NCBI GenBank assembly: GCA_025963955.1
Contig: JAOPZU010000180.1
Coordinates: 1 to 7,434 of the forward strand
Length of the DNA stretch: 7,434 bases
Reading direction: 5' to 3'
From: Solirubrobacterales bacterium
GTDB lineage: Bacteria; Actinomycetota; Thermoleophilia; Solirubrobacterales; Solirubrobacteraceae
Shown here: piece after piece, positions 1 to 6,242 of the stretch
Numbering within the stretch: the first letter of the stretch is position 1
Layout of the letters: the number at the start of each line of letters is the position of its first letter
Program-made: the position numbers and the translations under genes
The notes under the pieces: generated by a model
What the model saw: only the letters and a program-made list of their open reading frames with translations
Told to the model about the DNA's origin: nothing
The model's database searches: none

Positions 1-1
1 C

Positions 2-556
2 CTGCTGCGGCGCTACGAGCGCCTCGTCGCCGACGCGGACGGCACGCTGCCGGGCGCCTTCCGGCCCGTGTCCGCGTGGCTGCACGCGCACGCCCCGGCG
101 GAGACCGGCGCGAGCATCGTCCACGGCGACTTCCGCATCGGCAACGTCATGGTCGCCCGGGAGGCGCCGGCGCGGATCCTCGCGGTCCTCGACTGGGAGC
201 TCGCAACGCTCGGCGACCCGCTCATGGACGTCGGCTACCTCCTGGCCTGCTACGCCGTGCCCGGCGAGCCGCCGCACGCGGTCGCCGACCTCGGCCGCGC
301 GACCCTGGAGCCCGGCTACCCGACCCGGGCGGAGCTCGCCGCCCAATACGCCGCCGCCAGCGGCCGGGACGTCTCCCAGCTCGGCTGGTTCACCGTCCTG
401 AGCCTCTACAAGCTCGCCGCGATGTACGAGTACAGCCGCCGGCGCGGCGAGGACGACTACTACCGCGACCCCGCCCTCGTGGCGCGCTACCTCGACCTGG
501 CGCACGCCGCGCTGGGCGACACCCACCCCCCGATCACCGAGGCCCCACCGACATGA
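2..556 (+). CDS. Phosphotransferase family protein (APH/ACAD10-like kinase fold), 5' truncated by window edge
   Basis: The first complete codon in frame is at base 2, giving 184 visible residues before TGA (554-556); the N-lobe and true start lie upstream of the window. The visible part carries the APH/choline-kinase catalytic loop HGDFRIGNV (H41, D43, N48 in visible numbering) and then the metal-binding segment LDWELATLGDP (D64, D72). This is the usual order in the aminoglycoside phosphotransferase superfamily (Pfam APH). The wording around these motifs, with DPLMDVGYLL after the second, resembles the ACAD10/ACAD11-type phosphotransferases of actinobacteria, which commonly sit beside acyl-CoA dehydrogenase or other catabolic genes; it does not look like an antibiotic-resistance kinase. 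The substrate is unknown, possibly a hydroxylated acyl or alcohol metabolite (inference). Its stop overlaps the start of the aldehyde dehydrogenase gene as ATGA, implying one transcript and coupled translation. Both key motifs are intact, so nothing suggests a pseudogene. Confidence 0.9.
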   Translation: MLRRYERLVADADGTLPGAFRPVSAWLHAHAPAETGASIVHGDFRIGNVMVAREAPARILAVLDWELATLGDPLMDVGYLLACYAVPGEPPHAVADLGRATLEPGYPTRAELAAQYAAASGRDVSQLGWFTVLSLYKLAAMYEYSRRRGEDDYYRDPALVARYLDLAHAALGDTHPPITEAPPT

Positions 557-2049
557 CCGACACCACCACGCACGCGCCCACCGACGTCACCTACGACGCG
601 CTCTTCGTCGGCGGCGAGTGGACGGCCCCGGCGACCGACCGGCGGATCGAGGTCGTCTCCCCGAGCACCGGCCGGCCCGTGGGCGCCGTGCCCGAGGCCA
701 CGGAGGCCGACGGCGACCGCGCCGTCGCCGCCGCCCGCGCGGCCTTCGACGACCCGGCCGGCTGGTCCACCTGGGCGCCGGAGGACCGCCGCGACGCCAT
801 CGAGCGCCTCGCCGTCGCGCTCGAGGCCCGCGGGCCCGAGATGGCCCGGCGCGTGTCGATGCAGAACGGCATGCCGATCTCCATCTCCACGGCGCTGGAG
901 GCCGGCTTCCCGCCCTTGCTGCTGCGCTACTACGCCGACATGGTCGTGAGCACGCCCGCCGAGCAGGTCCGGCCCGGGTTGCTCGGCGGCCGCACGCTCG
1001 TCCTCCACGAGCCGATCGGCGTCGTCGCCGCGATCGTGCCGTGGAACTTCCCGCAGGCGATCGCGATGCTGAAGCTCGCGCCACTGCTCGCCGCGGGCTG
1101 CACCGTCGTGCTCAAACCCTCGCCGGAGACCGTGCTCGACGCGTTCCTCCTGGCCGAGGCCGTGGAGGAGGCGGGCCTGCCCGCGGGCGTGGTCAACGTC
1201 GTGCCCGGCGGCCGCGAGCTCGGCGCCCACCTCGTCGCCCACCCGGGCGTGGACAAGGTGAGCTTCACCGGCTCCACCGCCGCGGGCCGCTCCATCGGCG
1301 AGGTCTGCGGGCGCCTGCTGCGCCCGTGCACCCTCGAGCTCGGCGGCAAGTCCGCCGCCATCGTGCTGGAGGACGCGGACCTGGCCGGCAACCTCGAGGC
1401 GCTCTTCGGCGTCACGCTCATCAACAACGGCCAGACGTGCTGGCTCAACAGCCGCATCCTCGCGCCGCGCAGCCAGTACGGCGACGTGCTCGACATCCTC
1501 GGCGGCCTGGCCGGCGGCGTCACGATCGGCGACGCGCTAGACCCGGCCACGCAGATCGGGCCGATGACCTCGGCGCGGCAGCGCGAGCGCGTGGAGTCCT
1601 ACATCGCCACGGGCCGCGCGGAGGGCGGGCGCGTCGTCGTCGGCGGCGGGCGCCCCGAGGGCCTGGACGACGGCTTCTTCGTGCAGCCGACGGTCTTCGC
1701 CGACCTGGACAACACCGCGCGGATCGCCCGCGAGGAGATCTTCGGGCCGGTCCTGACCGTCATCCCCTACGACACCGTCGACGAGGCGATCGCGATCGCG
1801 AACGACAGCGACTACGGGCTCGGCGGCACCGTCTGGACGACCGACCCCGAGCGCGGCGAGGCCGTCGCCCGGCGCGTGCAGAGCGGCACGATCGGCATCA
1901 ACGCCTACGCGAACGACCCGACCGCGCCGTTCGGCGGCATGAAGGCCAGCGGCCTGGGGCGCGAGCTCGGCCCCGAGGGCCTGGGCGCCTACCGGTCGGT
2001 GCGGTCGATCTACCTGGACGCGAGCGCCGGCGCGGAGGCGAGCGCATGA
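553..2049 (+). CDS. NAD(P)-dependent aldehyde dehydrogenase (ALDH superfamily)
   Basis: A 498-residue protein, the normal length for the ALDH superfamily, which oxidises aldehydes to carboxylic acids in the cytoplasm. All key motifs are visible: PWNFP with the oxyanion-hole N165, the cofactor lysine in LKPS (K188), the nucleotide-fold FTGST, the general base in LELGGKS (E262), the nucleophile in NNGQTCW (C296), and EEIFGP (E395, F397). Wording such as RYYADMV and VLHEPIGVVAAIVPWNFPQ resembles actinobacterial ALDHs of the geranial/benzaldehyde type, but substrate cannot be assigned. The start at 553 fits the family N-terminus (DALFVGGEW about 15 residues in) and forms an ATGA overlap with the preceding stop. 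No strong Shine-Dalgarno precedes it, so translation is probably coupled to the upstream gene. It would logically consume the aldehyde made by the two alcohol-oxidising enzymes encoded next. Confidence 0.96.
   Translation: MTDTTTHAPTDVTYDALFVGGEWTAPATDRRIEVVSPSTGRPVGAVPEATEADGDRAVAAARAAFDDPAGWSTWAPEDRRDAIERLAVALEARGPEMARRVSMQNGMPISISTALEAGFPPLLLRYYADMVVSTPAEQVRPGLLGGRTLVLHEPIGVVAAIVPWNFPQAIAMLKLAPLLAAGCTVVLKPSPETVLDAFLLAEAVEEAGLPAGVVNVVPGGRELGAHLVAHPGVDKVSFTGSTAAGRSIGEVCGRLLRPCTLELGGKSAAIVLEDADLAGNLEALFGVTLINNGQTCWLNSRILAPRSQYGDVLDILGGLAGGVTIGDALDPATQIGPMTSARQRERVESYIATGRAEGGRVVVGGGRPEGLDDGFFVQPTVFADLDNTARIAREEIFGPVLTVIPYDTVDEAIAIANDSDYGLGGTVWTTDPERGEAVARRVQSGTIGINAYANDPTAPFGGMKASGLGRELGPEGLGAYRSVRSIYLDASAGAEASA
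2034..2038 (+). promoter_or_regulatory. Ribosome binding site of the zinc alcohol dehydrogenase gene
   Basis: GGAGG lies inside the last codons of the aldehyde dehydrogenase gene, 7 bases before the ATG at 2046. It supports that ATG, although the reading frame is open for more than 1.4 kb further upstream. Confidence 0.75.
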
Positions 2050-3164
2050 GCACCCAGATCCTGGCCGCCGTCGCCCACGCCCCCGAGGGCGACTTCGCCT
2101 TCGAGACGCTCACCCTCGCGGCCCCGGGGCCCGGGGAGGTGCTCGTCGAGATCAAGGGCGTCGGGCTCTGCCACACCGACCTCGTCGCCCGCGAAGGCCT
2201 CTACGAGCTGCCCTACCCGCTCGTCGTCGGGCACGAGGGCGCCGGCGTCGTGGTCGAGGTGGGGGAGGGCGTCAGCGCCGTCGCCCCCGGCGACCACGTC
2301 GCGCTGTCCTTCAACAGCTGCGGGCACTGCGTCTCGTGCGAGGATGGCGCCCCGTCCTACTGCCTGGACTTCCCCGGGCAGAACTACGGCGGCGGCGTGC
2401 GGCCCGACGGCACGGGCACCCTGACCCTGGACGGCGCGCCGGTCAGCGGCAGCTTCTTCGGGCAGTCCTCCTTCGCGAGCCACGCGCTGGCCAACGAGCA
2501 CAACGTGGTGAAGGTCGACCCCGACCTCCCGATCGAGCTGCTCGGCCCGCTGGGCTGCGGCATCCAGACGGGGGCCGGCTCGGTGATGAACGTCTTCGCC
2601 TGCCCGCCCGGCTCCTCGCTGCTCGTGCTCGGCGGCGGCCCCGTCGGCCTCGCCGCCGTCATGGGCGCGGTCGTGCAGGGGTGCGGGACGATCGTCGTCT
2701 CCGAGCCCTTCGCGAGCCGCCGCGAGCTGGCGCTGAAGCTCGGCGCCACGCACGTGCTCGACCCCGCGGCCGGACCACTCGACGAGCAGGTCCGCGCGCT
2801 GTTGCCCGCCGGGGTGGACTACGCCTTCGACACCACGGGCAGCGTCCCCGTGCTCGAGGCCGTCATCGCGTCCATGGCCCACCGCGGGACGATCGGCCTC
2901 GTCGGCGTCCCGAAGGACTTCGCCGACAGCCTGCCCGTCAACCTCATCACGGCGATGGTGCTCGGCCTCACGGTGCGCGGGATCGTCGAGGGCGACTCGG
3001 ACCCGATGACGTTCATCCCGCGGATGCTCGAGCTGTACCGCGAGGGACGCTTCCCCTTCGACGAGATGATCACGACGTACCCCTTCGACCAGCTCAACGC
3101 GGCCGTCGCCGCCCAGCACGCCGGCGAGGTCGTCAAGGTCGTCCTCGTCGCGGAAGGAGCCTGA
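2046..3164 (+). CDS. Zinc-dependent alcohol dehydrogenase, aryl/benzyl-alcohol dehydrogenase type (MDR family)
   Basis: A 372-residue medium-chain dehydrogenase/reductase. Catalytic zinc ligands are C42 (GLCHTD), H63 with E64 (GHEGAG) and C171 (GCGIQTGAG). The structural zinc lobe is complete: C92, C95, C98 and C106. The Rossmann motif GGGPVG is at 196-201, followed by an acidic residue (E220 in VVSEPF) at the position where NAD-preferring relatives have Asp, so NAD+ is the likely cofactor. The GCGIQTGAG wording and the GLCHTD start of the catalytic domain are characteristic of benzyl/aryl-alcohol dehydrogenases such as XylB. V47 aligns with the proton-relay His51 of horse liver ADH, a substitution I recall in benzyl-alcohol dehydrogenases. 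Predicted role: reversible oxidation of a primary, possibly aromatic, alcohol to the aldehyde. It overlaps the upstream stop by ATGA and is followed after one base by the GMC gene, so it is part of the same operon. The true substrate is not determined. Confidence 0.95.
   Translation: MSTQILAAVAHAPEGDFAFETLTLAAPGPGEVLVEIKGVGLCHTDLVAREGLYELPYPLVVGHEGAGVVVEVGEGVSAVAPGDHVALSFNSCGHCVSCEDGAPSYCLDFPGQNYGGGVRPDGTGTLTLDGAPVSGSFFGQSSFASHALANEHNVVKVDPDLPIELLGPLGCGIQTGAGSVMNVFACPPGSSLLVLGGGPVGLAAVMGAVVQGCGTIVVSEPFASRRELALKLGATHVLDPAAGPLDEQVRALLPAGVDYAFDTTGSVPVLEAVIASMAHRGTIGLVGVPKDFADSLPVNLITAMVLGLTVRGIVEGDSDPMTFIPRMLELYREGRFPFDEMITTYPFDQLNAAVAAQHAGEVVKVVLVAEGA
3154..3159 (+). promoter_or_regulatory. Ribosome binding site of the GMC oxidoreductase gene
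   Basis: AAGGAG sits within the final codons of the alcohol dehydrogenase gene, 6 bases before the ATG at 3166. It fixes the GMC start and shows that the gene is translated from the same message. Confidence 0.8.
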
Positions 3165-3165
3165 C

Positions 3166-4788
3166 ATGGACACGTACGACTACGTGATCGTGGGTGCCGG
3201 CTCGGCCGGCTGCGTCGTGGCCGCCCGGCTGAGCGAGGACCCGGACGTCCGCGTCCTGCTCCTGGAGGCCGGCCCGTCCGACGAGGACCCGCTCATCCAC
3301 CTGCCGCTCGGCTTCGGCTCGCTGTTCAAGAGCGAGTTCGACTGGGACGACGCCAGCGAGCCCGAGGCCCGGCTGAACGGCCGCCGCATCCCGCTCTCGC
3401 ACGGCCGGGTCCTCGGTGGCTCGAGCTCGACGAACGCGATGATGTACGTGCGCGGCAATCCGGCCGACTTCGACGGGTGGGCCGACCTCGGCCTCGACGG
3501 GTGGGGCTACGCTGACGTGCTGCCGTACTTCCTGCGCTCGGAGGACAACGACCGCTTCAAGGACGCGTTCCACGGCCGCGGCGGCCCGCTCGGCGTCAGC
3601 GACAGCCGCGCGATGACGCCGTGCATCGACGTCATGATCGAGGCCGGGCACGCCGCCGGCCTGCCGCTGAACGACGACTGCAACGGCGCGCGCCAGGAAG
3701 GCATCGGGCGCCTGCAGTCCACGACCCGCGACGGGCAGCGCTGCAGCGCGGCGGTCGCCTTCCTGCGGCCCGCGATGGCGCGGCCCAACCTCGAGGTGGT
3801 GACGGACGCCACGGCGCTCGGGATCCTCTTCGAGGGCACGCGCGCCAGCGGGATCGTCTACGAGCGCTTCGGCGTGCGCACGGAGGTGCGGGCCACCCGC
3901 GAGGTCGTCCTGTCCGGCGGCGCCTACGGCACGCCGCAGCTGCTGCTGCTCTCCGGGATCGGGCCGGCCGAGGAGCTGCAGGCGCTCGGTATCGCGGTCC
4001 GCGAGGACCTGCCCGTCGGCCGGAACCTGCAGGACCACTGCATGCTCCCGCTCACGTTCTTCGCCGCCGGCGGGACGCTGGAGAGCGCCGGCACGCCGCA
4101 GGACGTGGAGCGCTACGAGCGCGAACAGCGCGGACCGCTGGCCTCCAACGTGGGGGAGGCGGGTGCGTTCGCCCACACCCGCTCGGGCCTGCCCGCCCCG
4201 GACCTGCAGCTCTCCATCGCCCCCGTGATGGTCCACGAGGACCTGCTGGGCCCGGCCTTCGCCAGCGCGGTGTCGATGTCGCCCACGGTCGTCAAGCCCG
4301 AGAGCCGCGGCAGCGTGACGCTGCGCGCGGCGCGGGCGAAGGTCAAGCCGCGGATCCGCCACCGGTACCTGGAGGCGGAGGAGGACCGGCGCACTATGGC
4401 CGAGGGCGTGCGCCTGGTCCTCGGGATCGCGGAGCAGGCCGCCTTCCGGGCGCTCACGACCGGCGTGCACAACGGGCCGGCCTCGGACTCGGACGCGGAC
4501 GTCGCGGCGTTCATCGCGCAGGGCGCGCACACCGTGTGGCACCCGGTCGGCACCTGCGCCATGGGCGCGGTCGTGGACGCCGAGCTGCGCGTGCTCGGAG
4601 TGGACGGGTTGCGGGTCGTCGACGCGTCCGTCATGCCGTCCATCCCGCGGGCGAACACGAATGCCGCGTCGATCCTGGTCGGGGAGAAGGGCGCGGACCT
4701 GATCCGCGGGCGATCGCGGATCGAACAGGTCCCAGCATCGGCGACGCACACACATGTCCGATTGACTCCCGCGGGAACGCCGGAGTAG
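3166..4788 (+). CDS. GMC-family FAD-dependent oxidoreductase (choline dehydrogenase-like)
   Basis: A 540-residue flavoprotein of the glucose-methanol-choline family, which oxidises alcohols using FAD and passes electrons to a quinone, another acceptor or oxygen. Visible features: the N-terminal FAD dinucleotide fold GAGSAG (G10, G12, G15) with E34 of LLLEAG for the adenosine ribose; GMC signature 1 around HGRVLGGSSSTNAMMYVRGN (79-98); GMC signature 2 around SGGAYGTPQLLLLSGIGP (250-267); the catalytic His in WHPVGTCAMG (H459); and its partner Asn in NTNAAS (N497). This is the His-Asn arrangement of choline-type dehydrogenases, not the His-His pair of glucose or aryl-alcohol oxidases. There is no signal peptide, so it is probably cytoplasmic or peripheral. 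Family conservation ends near GEKGADLI; about 25 further residues look unconserved, and the DNA encoding them holds the putative control region of the next gene. It starts one base after the alcohol dehydrogenase stop. Substrate unknown. Confidence 0.95.
   Translation: MDTYDYVIVGAGSAGCVVAARLSEDPDVRVLLLEAGPSDEDPLIHLPLGFGSLFKSEFDWDDASEPEARLNGRRIPLSHGRVLGGSSSTNAMMYVRGNPADFDGWADLGLDGWGYADVLPYFLRSEDNDRFKDAFHGRGGPLGVSDSRAMTPCIDVMIEAGHAAGLPLNDDCNGARQEGIGRLQSTTRDGQRCSAAVAFLRPAMARPNLEVVTDATALGILFEGTRASGIVYERFGVRTEVRATREVVLSGGAYGTPQLLLLSGIGPAEELQALGIAVREDLPVGRNLQDHCMLPLTFFAAGGTLESAGTPQDVERYEREQRGPLASNVGEAGAFAHTRSGLPAPDLQLSIAPVMVHEDLLGPAFASAVSMSPTVVKPESRGSVTLRAARAKVKPRIRHRYLEAEEDRRTMAEGVRLVLGIAEQAAFRALTTGVHNGPASDSDADVAAFIAQGAHTVWHPVGTCAMGAVVDAELRVLGVDGLRVVDASVMPSIPRANTNAASILVGEKGADLIRGRSRIEQVPASATHTHVRLTPAGTPE
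4701..4722. repeat. Perfect 8-bp inverted repeat with 6-base spacer, candidate operator or stem-loop
   Basis: The arms GATCCGCG (4701-4708) and CGCGGATC (4715-4722) are exact reverse complements separated by GGCGAT. The dyad lies in the poorly conserved 3' end of the GMC gene, about 40 bases upstream of the candidate -35 element and 74-95 bases upstream of the regulator's ATG. It could be a protein-binding dyad or an RNA hairpin with a 6-base loop. The repeat is seen directly; the function is inferred. Confidence 0.5.
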
Positions 4789-4791
4789 CTT
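4762..4791 (+). promoter_or_regulatory. Candidate sigma-70-type promoter for the PucR-like regulator, inside the GMC gene end
   Basis: TTGACT (4762-4767) matches the -35 consensus at five of six positions. It is followed after 18 bases by TAGCTT (4786-4791), a TAnnnT-type -10 as used in actinobacteria. The expected transcription start is about 4796-4798, which coincides with the ATG at 4796, so the message could be leaderless. A weak GGAG (4782-4785, 10 bases from the ATG) would instead serve read-through message from the GMC gene. AT-containing hexamers with this spacing are uncommon in such GC-rich DNA, but the assignment is by eye only. Confidence 0.5.
4767..4776. promoter_or_regulatory. 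10-bp perfect palindrome in the promoter spacer, candidate operator
   Basis: TCCCGCGGGA is its own reverse complement and lies between the candidate -35 and -10 elements, overlapping the last base of the -35. A repressor bound here would occlude RNA polymerase, so it is a plausible autoregulatory site for the regulator encoded immediately downstream. GC-only palindromes arise readily by chance in this genome type, which limits confidence. Confidence 0.35.
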
Positions 4792-4795
4792 CGGG

Positions 4796-6067
4796 ATGTT
4801 GACCTCGACGATCCAGCGCACCCTGCCCGAACCCGCCGGCCTGCCGGTAGACGCGCGGGCCGCCGCCGAGGTCCGGCGGCTGGCCCTGGAGCTCCTGCCC
4901 GATTCCGTCGCCGTGGCGCAGGTCGTCCTGCAGCGCGTGCTGGAGGTCGTGCCGGAGCTGGGGGCGGGCGACGGGACCGAGGACGTCGCCCGCGAGAGCA
5001 CGGACCAGAACATCGGCGCGATGCTCGCGACGCTCGCCTTCGCGGTCCCGCCGAGCGGGATGGAGCCGCCGATCGGGACGCGCAAGCTCCTGCGCCAGGC
5101 GGTCGCCTCCGGAGGCGACGCCACCACGCTGCTGCACGCCTACCGCGTCGGGCACGAGCGGCTGTGGGAGGTGTGGTCGGACCACGTGGCGATGCACATC
5201 ATCGACCCCAACCTGCAGCACGCCGTGCTGCGGCGCTCCTCCGCTCACTTCTTCACCTTCATCGACCGCAGCTGCGAGCAGCTCGTCGACGAGTACCGCC
5301 GGGACTTCGCCGAGGCCGCCGCGGCCGGCCACGCGGGCTCCACCGCCTCCCGGCGCGAGGTCGTGGAAGCCCTGCTCGGCGAAGGCGCGGTCGACCTGGA
5401 GGCAGCCCGCGGCATCCTCGGCTACGAGATCTGCGGGCACCACGTCGCGCTCGTCCTCAGCCCCGTGCGCGCCGACGCCGACGTCAAGGCCGCGCTGGAT
5501 CGCATCGCCGAGGCGGCCGGGCGCCCGCGCGTCTTCAGCAGCCCGACCGGGGACGGCTCCTGGTGGGCCTGGCTCGGCTGGCCCACCGCCCCGGACCCGG
5601 CCCTGCGCGAGGCGATCGTCGCGAGCGCGCTCGACGGCGTCGTCGTCGGCATGGGTGAGGCAGGGCACGGGCGCGAGGGCTTCCGCGCCTCCCACGGGGA
5701 CGCGGTCGAGGCCGAGCAGACCGTGCGCATGTCGCGGGTGCCCGAACCCGGCGTTGTCGCCCACGAGGAGATCGCCCTCGCGGCCCTGCTCTGCCGCGAC
5801 CGCCCCCGGGCCGAGCAGCTGTGCCGCCGCCAGCTCGGCGTGCTCGCCACGCCGGACGAGGCCAGCGCGCGCCTGCGCCACACCCTGCGGATCTTCCTCG
5901 CCGCCGGCCGCAGCAAGGTGCGTGCGGCCGAGCTGCTGCACGTGCACCAGAAGACCGTGACGTACCGCCTTGCGCGGGCCGAGCAGCTGCTCGGCCGGCC
6001 GGTGACCGAGCGCACCGCCGAGCTGGACGCGGCGCTCCGGATCCACCGCGCCCTCTTCGGCGACTGA
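4796..6067 (+). CDS. PucR/CdaR-type helix-turn-helix transcriptional regulator
   Basis: A 423-residue cytoplasmic DNA-binding protein. The C-terminus carries the PucR-type HTH (HTH_30): LRHTLRIFLAAG leads into the recognition region at residues 373-400, including VRAAELLHVHQKTVTYRL, and ends in a short helix (ALRIHRALFGD). The middle (about 200-335) matches the CdaR GGDEF-like domain of this family, with the landmark VGMGEAGHGREGFRASH (FRASH starting at residue 296). The N-terminal roughly 190 residues are largely helical, without transmembrane segments, and would be the sensory part; they match no ligand domain I can name. PucR-type proteins regulate purine, sugar-acid, polyketide and other catabolic genes. 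Position 7 bases after the GMC gene suggests control of the alcohol-oxidation operon, the downstream transporter, or both. The ATG at 4796 was chosen because it follows the candidate promoter and is the furthest upstream ATG in frame; the adjacent TTG (4799) is an alternative. The ligand is unknown. Confidence 0.92.
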   Translation: MLTSTIQRTLPEPAGLPVDARAAAEVRRLALELLPDSVAVAQVVLQRVLEVVPELGAGDGTEDVARESTDQNIGAMLATLAFAVPPSGMEPPIGTRKLLRQAVASGGDATTLLHAYRVGHERLWEVWSDHVAMHIIDPNLQHAVLRRSSAHFFTFIDRSCEQLVDEYRRDFAEAAAAGHAGSTASRREVVEALLGEGAVDLEAARGILGYEICGHHVALVLSPVRADADVKAALDRIAEAAGRPRVFSSPTGDGSWWAWLGWPTAPDPALREAIVASALDGVVVGMGEAGHGREGFRASHGDAVEAEQTVRMSRVPEPGVVAHEEIALAALLCRDRPRAEQLCRRQLGVLATPDEASARLRHTLRIFLAAGRSKVRAAELLHVHQKTVTYRLARAEQLLGRPVTERTAELDAALRIHRALFGD

Positions 6068-6070
6068 CGT

Positions 6071-6090
6071 CCCGCGCCCGCGTCGCGGGC
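6071..6090 (+). terminator. GC-rich hairpin just after the regulator stop, possible terminator
   Basis: CCCGCG (6071-6076) can pair with CGCGGG (6084-6089) around a 7-base loop. Alternatively GCCCG (6076-6080) can pair with CGGGC (6086-6090). The hairpin begins 3 bases after the TGA. No U-tract follows, which is common for actinobacterial terminators but makes the call weak. Confidence 0.4.
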
Positions 6091-6108
6091 ACGGTTGGCT
6101 CTCCTGGC
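6085..6108 (+). repeat. Direct repeat copy 1: GCGGGC plus GTTGGCTCTCCTGGC
   Basis: GCGGGC (6085-6090) is followed after 3 bases by GTTGGCTCTCCTGGC (6094-6108). The same arrangement recurs at 6190-6214, where the 15-base core differs at one position. Confidence 0.7.
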
Positions 6109-6114
6109 TAACCG
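6092..6114 (+). terminator. Second hairpin, about 9 bp with a 5-base loop; terminator or leader structure
   Basis: CGGTTGGCT (6092-6100) pairs with GGCTAACCG (6106-6114) with two G-T wobbles, leaving the loop CTCCT (6101-6105). No U-run follows. It may act with the preceding hairpin as a tandem terminator, or be part of a structured leader, because its loop sequence recurs 106 bases downstream. Confidence 0.4.
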
Positions 6115-6159
6115 CACTTGTCCGTCGTGGCTAGGCGCATCGCCGCTCTTCGGGCCGGG

Positions 6160-6242
6160 TCGCCACCTGGCGCCGAAAGCGGGCATCCGGCGGGCGAACG
6201 TTGGCTCTCCCGGCGGTATCGCCCGCCCCCTCCAGGTGGCGA
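6160..6242. repeat. Nested inverted repeats, possible structured leader RNA or regulatory dyad
   Basis: The outer arms TCGCCACCTGG (6160-6170) and CCAGGTGGCGA (6232-6242) are perfect 11-base reverse complements. Inside them, GGCGGGCGA (6189-6197) and TCGCCCGCC (6219-6227) are a perfect 9-base pair. The innermost loop (6198-6218) holds the second copy of the GTTGGCTCTCC motif. The two helices are properly nested and could form together as one long stem with an asymmetric internal loop (18 bases on the 5' side, 4 on the 3' side). It does not match any riboswitch class I can recall. Confidence 0.6.
6190..6214 (+). repeat. Direct repeat copy 2: GCGGGC plus GTTGGCTCTCCCGGC
   Basis: GCGGGC (6190-6195) is followed after 4 bases by GTTGGCTCTCCCGGC (6200-6214). 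The core is identical to copy 1 at 14 of 15 positions and is offset by 106 bases. Confidence 0.7.

Noticed and set aside
76..552. Upstream in-frame extension of the aldehyde dehydrogenase
   Set aside because: The extension overlaps the phosphotransferase in another frame and is low-complexity Arg-rich. The family N-terminus begins shortly after the ATG at 553.
2..556. Antibiotic-resistance aminoglycoside phosphotransferase
   Set aside because: The motifs fit the APH superfamily, but the wording and catabolic context match ACAD10-like proteins, and nothing points to mobile resistance DNA.
618..2045. Long in-frame open extension upstream of the zinc alcohol dehydrogenase
   Set aside because: It lies out of frame over the aldehyde dehydrogenase gene and translates to Arg/Pro/Gly-rich sequence. 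The ATG at 2046 has a good ribosome binding site and gives the family N-terminus.
3133..5127. 664-codon open frame on the - strand opposite the GMC gene and the start of the regulator
   Set aside because: It is antisense to two genes with clear family motifs. Its translation is Arg/Ala/Gly/His-rich without domains, and stop-poor shadow frames are expected in very GC-rich DNA.
6095..6114. TTGGCT...TAACCG as a promoter for the binding-protein gene
   Set aside because: The spacing between the hexamers is only 8 bases, far too short, and the sequence is better explained as the hairpin at 6092-6114.
6093..6240. Glycine riboswitch suggested by GGAGAGCC on the - strand
   Set aside because: The other conserved blocks of that class are missing, and the - strand orientation would point antisense into the regulator gene with no target there.
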